A stretch of 64,000 nucleotides of DNA, from NCBI GenBank assembly GCA_920105625.2, contig OV050031.1:80175995-80239994 (forward strand), in the 5' to 3' direction. The DNA is from Clusia tigrina (Eukaryota > Arthropoda > Insecta > Diptera > Clusiidae). Within the stretch, counting starts at the first letter, position 1, and each line of letters opens with the position of its first letter. The translations under genes were made by a program, and so were the position numbers. The notes under the pieces were generated by a model that was not told the DNA's origin, made no database searches, and worked only from the letters and a program-made list of their open reading frames with translations. Of the stretch, positions 59,539 to 64,000 are shown piece by piece.

Positions 59539-60160
59539 CCATTCGACAGCGGCAACAATTGAGGCGCCTACAGATGATAGAGGCTGCGACGCCGACTGAG
59601 ATGCCGACTGAGGCAGATAGATGTAGCTATAGGCATACAGAAGGCAGCAGACGCCCCAATCGACAACGGCAGCGACTGAGATGCCTACAGAGACTGTGAC
59701 AAGAGGTTGCGACGCCGACTGAGACGCCGACTGAGGCAGATAGGGGTAGATATAGGCATAGAGATGGCAGCAGACCCCCAATCGACAGCGGCAGCGACTG
59801 AGACGCCTACAGAGACGCTGACAGAGGCTGCGACGCCGACCGATGCAGAGAGGGCTAGACGCCGACTGAAACGCCGACTGAGGCAGATAGGGGTAGATAT
59901 AGGCATAGAGATGGCAGCAGACCCCCAATCGACAGCGGCAGCGACTGAGACGCCAACAGAGACGCTGATAGAGGCTGCGACGCCGACTGAGATGCCGACT
60001 GAGGCAGATGGATGTAGATATAGGCATACAGAAGGCAGTAGACCCCCCAATCGACAGCGGCAACGACTGAGACGCATTCAGAGACGCTGACAGAGGCTGC
60101 GAAGCTGACTGTGGCGCCGACTGAGGCGGATAGGGGAAGAGATAGGCATAGAGAAGTCAG
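59539..60160. repeat. Domain C block E, copy 2
   Basis: Same marker order as copy 1, ending with GAAGTCAGCAGACACCCC. Confidence 0.75.
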
Positions 60161-60640
60161 CAGACACCCCAATCAACAGCAGCAGCGACTGAGACACCTA
60201 CAGACACGCTGACATAGCCTGCGACGCCGACTGAGACTCCGACTGAGGCATATAGGGGTAGATATAGGCATAGAGAAGGCAGCAGACCCCCCAATCGACA
60301 GCGGCAGCGACTGAGACGCCTACAGAGATTCTGACAAAGGCTGCGACGCCGACGGAGACGCCGACTGAGGCAGATAGGGGTAGATATAGGCATAGATAAG
60401 GCAGCAGACCCCCCAATCGACAGCGGCAGCGACTGAGACGCCTACAGAGACGCTCACAGAGGCTGCGACGCTGACAGAGGCTGCGAAGCCGACTGAGACG
60501 CCGACTGAGGCAGAGATGGTTAGACATAGGCATAGAGAAGGCAGCAGACAACCCAATCGACAGCGGCAACAACTGAGACGCCTACAGAGACGCTGATAGG
60601 GGCTGCGACGCCGACTGAGATGCCGACTGAGGTAGATAGG
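60157..60640. repeat. Domain C block F, copy 1
   Basis: Begins at the CAGACACCCCAATCAAC unit and contains CTGACAAAGGCTGCGACGCC and the AGACAACCCAATCG unit. Matches 61491-61960 at an offset of 1,334 and 62341-62700 at 2,065. Confidence 0.7.
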
Positions 60641-60904
60641 GGAATATATAAGCATAGAGAAGGCAGCAGACCCCTCAGTCGACAGCGGCAGCGACAGAGA
60701 CTTATTCAGAGACGCTGAGAGAGGCTACGACGCCGACTGAGGCAGGTAGGGGTAGAGATAGGCATAGAGAAGGCAGCAGACCCCCCCAATCGACAGCGGC
60801 AGCGACTGAGACGCCTACAGAGATACTGACAAGAGGCTGCGACGCCGACTGAGACGCCGACTGAGGCAGGTGGGGGTAGATATAGGCATAGAGCAGGCAG
60901 CAGA

Positions 60905-61500
60905 CCCACCAATCGACAGCGGCAACAATTGAGACGCCGACAGAGACGCTGATAGAGGCTGCACGCCGACTGAGATGCCGACTGAGGCAGATAGGTAGAT
61001 ATAGGCATATAGAAGGCAGCAGACCCCCCAATCGACAACGGCAGCGACTGAGATGCCTACAGAGACTGTGACAAGAGGCTGCGACGCCGACTGAGACGCC
61101 GACTGAGGCAGATAGGGGTAGATATAGGCATAGAGATGGCAGCAGACCCCCAATCAACAGCGGCAGCGACTGTGACGCCTACAGAGACGCTGACAGAGGC
61201 TTCGACGCCGACTGAGGCAGAGAGGGTTAGACATAGGCATACAGAAGGCAGTAGACCCCCAATCGACAGCGGCAACGACTGAGACGCTTATAGGGACGCT
61301 GCTAGAGGCTGCGACGCCGCCTGAGATGCCGACTGAGGCAGATAGGTGTAGATATAGGCATAGAGAAGGCAGCAGATCCCCCAATCGACAGCGGCACCGA
61401 CTGAGACGCATTCAGAGACGCTGATAGAGGCTGCGAAGCTGACTGTGGCGCCGACTGAGGCAGATAGGGGAAGAGATAGGCATAGAGAAGTCAGCAGACA
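60905..61500. repeat. Domain C block E, copy 3
   Basis: Same markers as 58788 and 59539 but with ACCAATCG instead of ACCATTCG and a one-base loss near 60961. Confidence 0.7.
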
Positions 61501-61960
61501 CCCCAATCAATAGCGGCAGCGACTGAGGCACCTACAGACACGCTGACATAGCCTGCGACGCCAACTGAGACTCCGACTGAGGCAGAAAGGGGTAGATATA
61601 GACATAGAGAAGGCAGCAGACCCCCCAATCGACAGCGGCAGCGACTGAGACGCCTACAGAGATACTGACAAAGGCTGCGACGCCGACGGAGACGCCGACT
61701 GAGGCAGATAGGGGTAGATATAAGCATAGAGAAGGCAGCAGACCCCCCAATCGACAGCGGCAGCGACTGAGAAGCCTACAGAGACGCTCACAGAGGCTGC
61801 GACGCCGACTGAGGCGCCGACTGAGGCAGATATGGTTAGACATAGGCACAGAGAAGGCAGCAGACAACCCAATCGATAGCGGCAACAACTGAGACGCCTA
61901 CAGAGACGCTGATAGAGGCTGCGACGCCGACTGAGATGGAGACTGAGGCAGATAGAGGTA
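61491..61960. repeat. Domain C block F, copy 2
   Basis: Partner of 60157-60640, lacking the extra GCTGACAGAGGCTGC subrepeat near 60470. Confidence 0.7.
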
Positions 61961-62340
61961 AATATAGGCATAGAGAAGGCAGCAGACCCCCCAATCGACA
62001 GCGGCAGCGTATGAGACGCCTACAGAGACGCTGACAGAGGCTGTGACGCCGACTGAGACCCCGACTGAGGCAGAGAGGGGTAGATATTGGCATAGAGAAG
62101 GCAGCAGACCCCCAATCGACAGCGGCAGCGACTGAGACGCCTACAGAGATGCTGATAGGGGCTGCGACGCCGCCTGAGACGCCGACTGAGGTAGGTAGGG
62201 GTATATATAGGCATAGAGCAGGCAGCAGACCCACCAATCGACAGCGGCAATAATTGAGACGCCTACAGAGACGCTGATAGAGACTGTGACGCCGACTGAG
62301 ATGCCGACTTTGGCAGATAGATGTAGATATAGGCATACAG

Positions 62341-62700
62341 AAGGCAGCAGACCCCCCAATCGACAGCGGCAGCGACTGAGACGCCTACAGAGATACTGAC
62401 AAAGGCTGCGACGCCGACGGAGACGCCGACTGAGGCAGATAGGGGTAGATATAGGCATAGAGAAGGCAGCAGACCCCCCAATCGACAGCGGCAGCGACTG
62501 AGACGCCTACAGAGACGTTCACAGAGGCTGCAACGCTGACAGAGGCTGCGACGCCGACTGAGACGCCCACTGAGGCAGAGATGGTTAGACATAGGCATAG
62601 AGAAGGCAGCAGACAACCCAATCGACAGCGGCAACAACTGAGATGCCTACAGAGACGCTGATAGAGGCTGCGACGCCGACTAAGATGAAGACTGAGGCAG
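62341..62700. repeat. Domain C block F, copy 3
   Basis: Partner of 60276-60635 at an offset of 2,065. Confidence 0.65.
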
Positions 62701-63479
62701 ATAGAGGTAAATATAGGCATAGAGAAGGCAGCAGACCCCCCAATCGACAGCGGCAGCGGCTGAGACGCCTACAGAGATACCGACAAAGGCTGCGACGCCG
62801 ACGGAGACGCCGACTGAGGCAGATAGGGGTAGATATAGGTATAGAGAAGGCAGCAGACCCCCCAATCGACAGCGGCAGCGACTGAAACACCTACAGAGAC
62901 GCTCACAGAGGCTGCGACGCCGACTGAGGCAGAGATGTTTAGACATAGGCATAGAGAAGGCAGCAGACAACCCAATCGACAGCGGCAACAACTGAGACGC
63001 CTACAGAGACGCTGATAGAGGCTGCGACGCCGACTGAGATGCCGACTGAGGCAGATAGAGGTAAATATAGGCATAGAAAAGGCAGCAGACCCCCCAATCG
63101 ACAGCGGCAGCGTATGAGACGCCTACAGAGACGCTGACAGAGGCTGTGACGCCGACTGAGACCCCGACTGAGGCAGAGAGGGGTAGATATTGGGATAGAG
63201 ATGGCAGCAGACCCCCCAATCGATAGCGGCAGCGGCTTAGACGCCTACAGACACGCTCACAGAGGCTGCTACGCTGACAGAGGCTGCGACGCCGACTGAG
63301 ACGCCGACTGAGGCAGAGATGGTTAGACATAGCCATAGAGAAGACAGCAGACAACCCAATCGACAGCGGCAACAACTGAGACGCCTACAGAGACGCTGAT
63401 AGGGGCTGCGACGCCGCCTGAGACGCCGACTGAGGCAGGTAGGGGTAGATATAGGCATAGAGCAGGCAGCAGACCCACC

Positions 63480-64000
63480 AATCGACAGCGGCAACAATTG
63501 AGACGCCTACAGAGACGCTGATAGAGGCTGCGACGCCGACTGGGATGCCAACTGAGGCAGATAGATGTAGATATAGGCATACAGAAGGCAGCAGACCCCC
63601 CAATCGACAACGGCAGCGACTGAGATGCCTACAGAGACTGTGACAAGAGGTTGTGACGCCGACTGAGACGCCGACTGAGGCAGATAGGGGTAGATTTAGG
63701 CATAGAGATGGCAGCAGACCCCCAATCGACAGCGGCACCGACTGAGACACCTACAGAGACGCTGACAGAGGCTGCGACGCCGACTGAGGCAGAGAGGGTT
63801 AGACATAGGCATACAGAAGGCAGTAGACCCCCCAATCGACAGCGGCAACGACTGAGACGGCTACAGGGACGCTGCTAGAGGCTGCGACGCGGCCTGAGAC
63901 GCCGACTGAGGCAGATAGGTGTAGATATAAGCATAGATTAGGCAGCAGATCCCCCAATCGACAACGGCAGCGACTGAGACGCATTCAGAGACGCTGAAAG
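63480..64000. repeat. Domain C block E, copy 4, cut by the window edge
   Basis: Same marker order (ACCAATCGACAGCGGCAAC, GACTGTGACAAGAGG) as the earlier copies, running to the end of the window. Confidence 0.7.

Larger units (their letters stand above)
50860..64000. repeat. Tandem minisatellite array, domain C (distinct variant set)
   Basis: About 108 monomers with the same core but different variants: GACAACCCAATCGACAGCGGCA, GGCAACAACTGAG, GTAGATATTGGCATAG cores, GAGAGGGGTAG in place of GATAGGGGTAG, and a marker GACTTCTTCAAAAACGCTG at about 50969, 52047, 54440, 57655 and 58222. The changeover lies near 50830-50950. The array continues past the right edge of the window. Confidence 0.9.

Noticed and set aside
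918..64000. CRISPR array
   Set aside because: Repeats are contiguous and diverged, with no unique spacers of constant length and no cas genes, and the context is eukaryotic.
918..64000. Telomeric repeat or rDNA spacer
   Set aside because: No TTAGG-type repeats, telomere-specific retrotransposons or rRNA sequence are present, and the monomer does not resemble rDNA spacer promoters as far as I can tell.

Overview
The window looks like insect nuclear DNA, most plausibly a dipteran. Three things point that way: Ty3/gypsy-superfamily LTR retrotransposons, a primer-binding site of the serine-tRNA type known from Drosophila 17.6/297-like elements, and AT-rich leaders and 3' regions with TATG/TACA microsatellites. 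I found no host gene. About 80% of the window is one non-coding tandem-repeat array, broken by a single intact LTR retrotransposon and bounded at the left edge by the 5' end of a second, unrelated LTR element in antisense.

Layout. Bases 1-917: antisense 5' end of an LTR element (gag start, leader, lysine-type primer-binding site, LTR). Bases 918-31678: array domain A, roughly 250 monomers. Bases 31679-42774: a complete 11,096-bp LTR retrotransposon on the + strand, flanked by CAGA target-site duplications. Bases 42779-about 50860: array domain B, the same repeat families as A. Bases about 50860-64000: array domain C, the same monomer in a different set of variants.

The array monomer is about 122 bp, with a common 110-bp form one 12-mer shorter. 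About half of it is built from degenerate 12-bp subrepeats of the type GACGCCGACTGA. The rest is a GATAGGGGTAGATATAGG core, a variable C-tract and a CAATCGACAGCGG segment. Monomers are arranged in higher-order blocks of 0.7 to 4.3 kb that recur in shuffled order. So there are three nested levels: 12 bp, 122 bp and kilobase blocks. The many open frames on both strands follow from the base composition of the monomer. They shift frame every unit and are not treated as genes.

The retrotransposon is structurally complete. It has 475-bp LTRs differing at two positions, a PBS, a 777-residue Gag with three zinc knuckles, a GGGAAAC -1 frameshift site followed by a possible hairpin, a Pol with intact protease, reverse transcriptase, RNase H and integrase motifs, and a polypurine tract. 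It has no env. Instead a 2.9-kb 3' region holds short, broken open frames. Gag would package the RNA, Gag-Pol made by frameshifting would supply the enzymes, and integrase would have placed the copy in a repeat unit.
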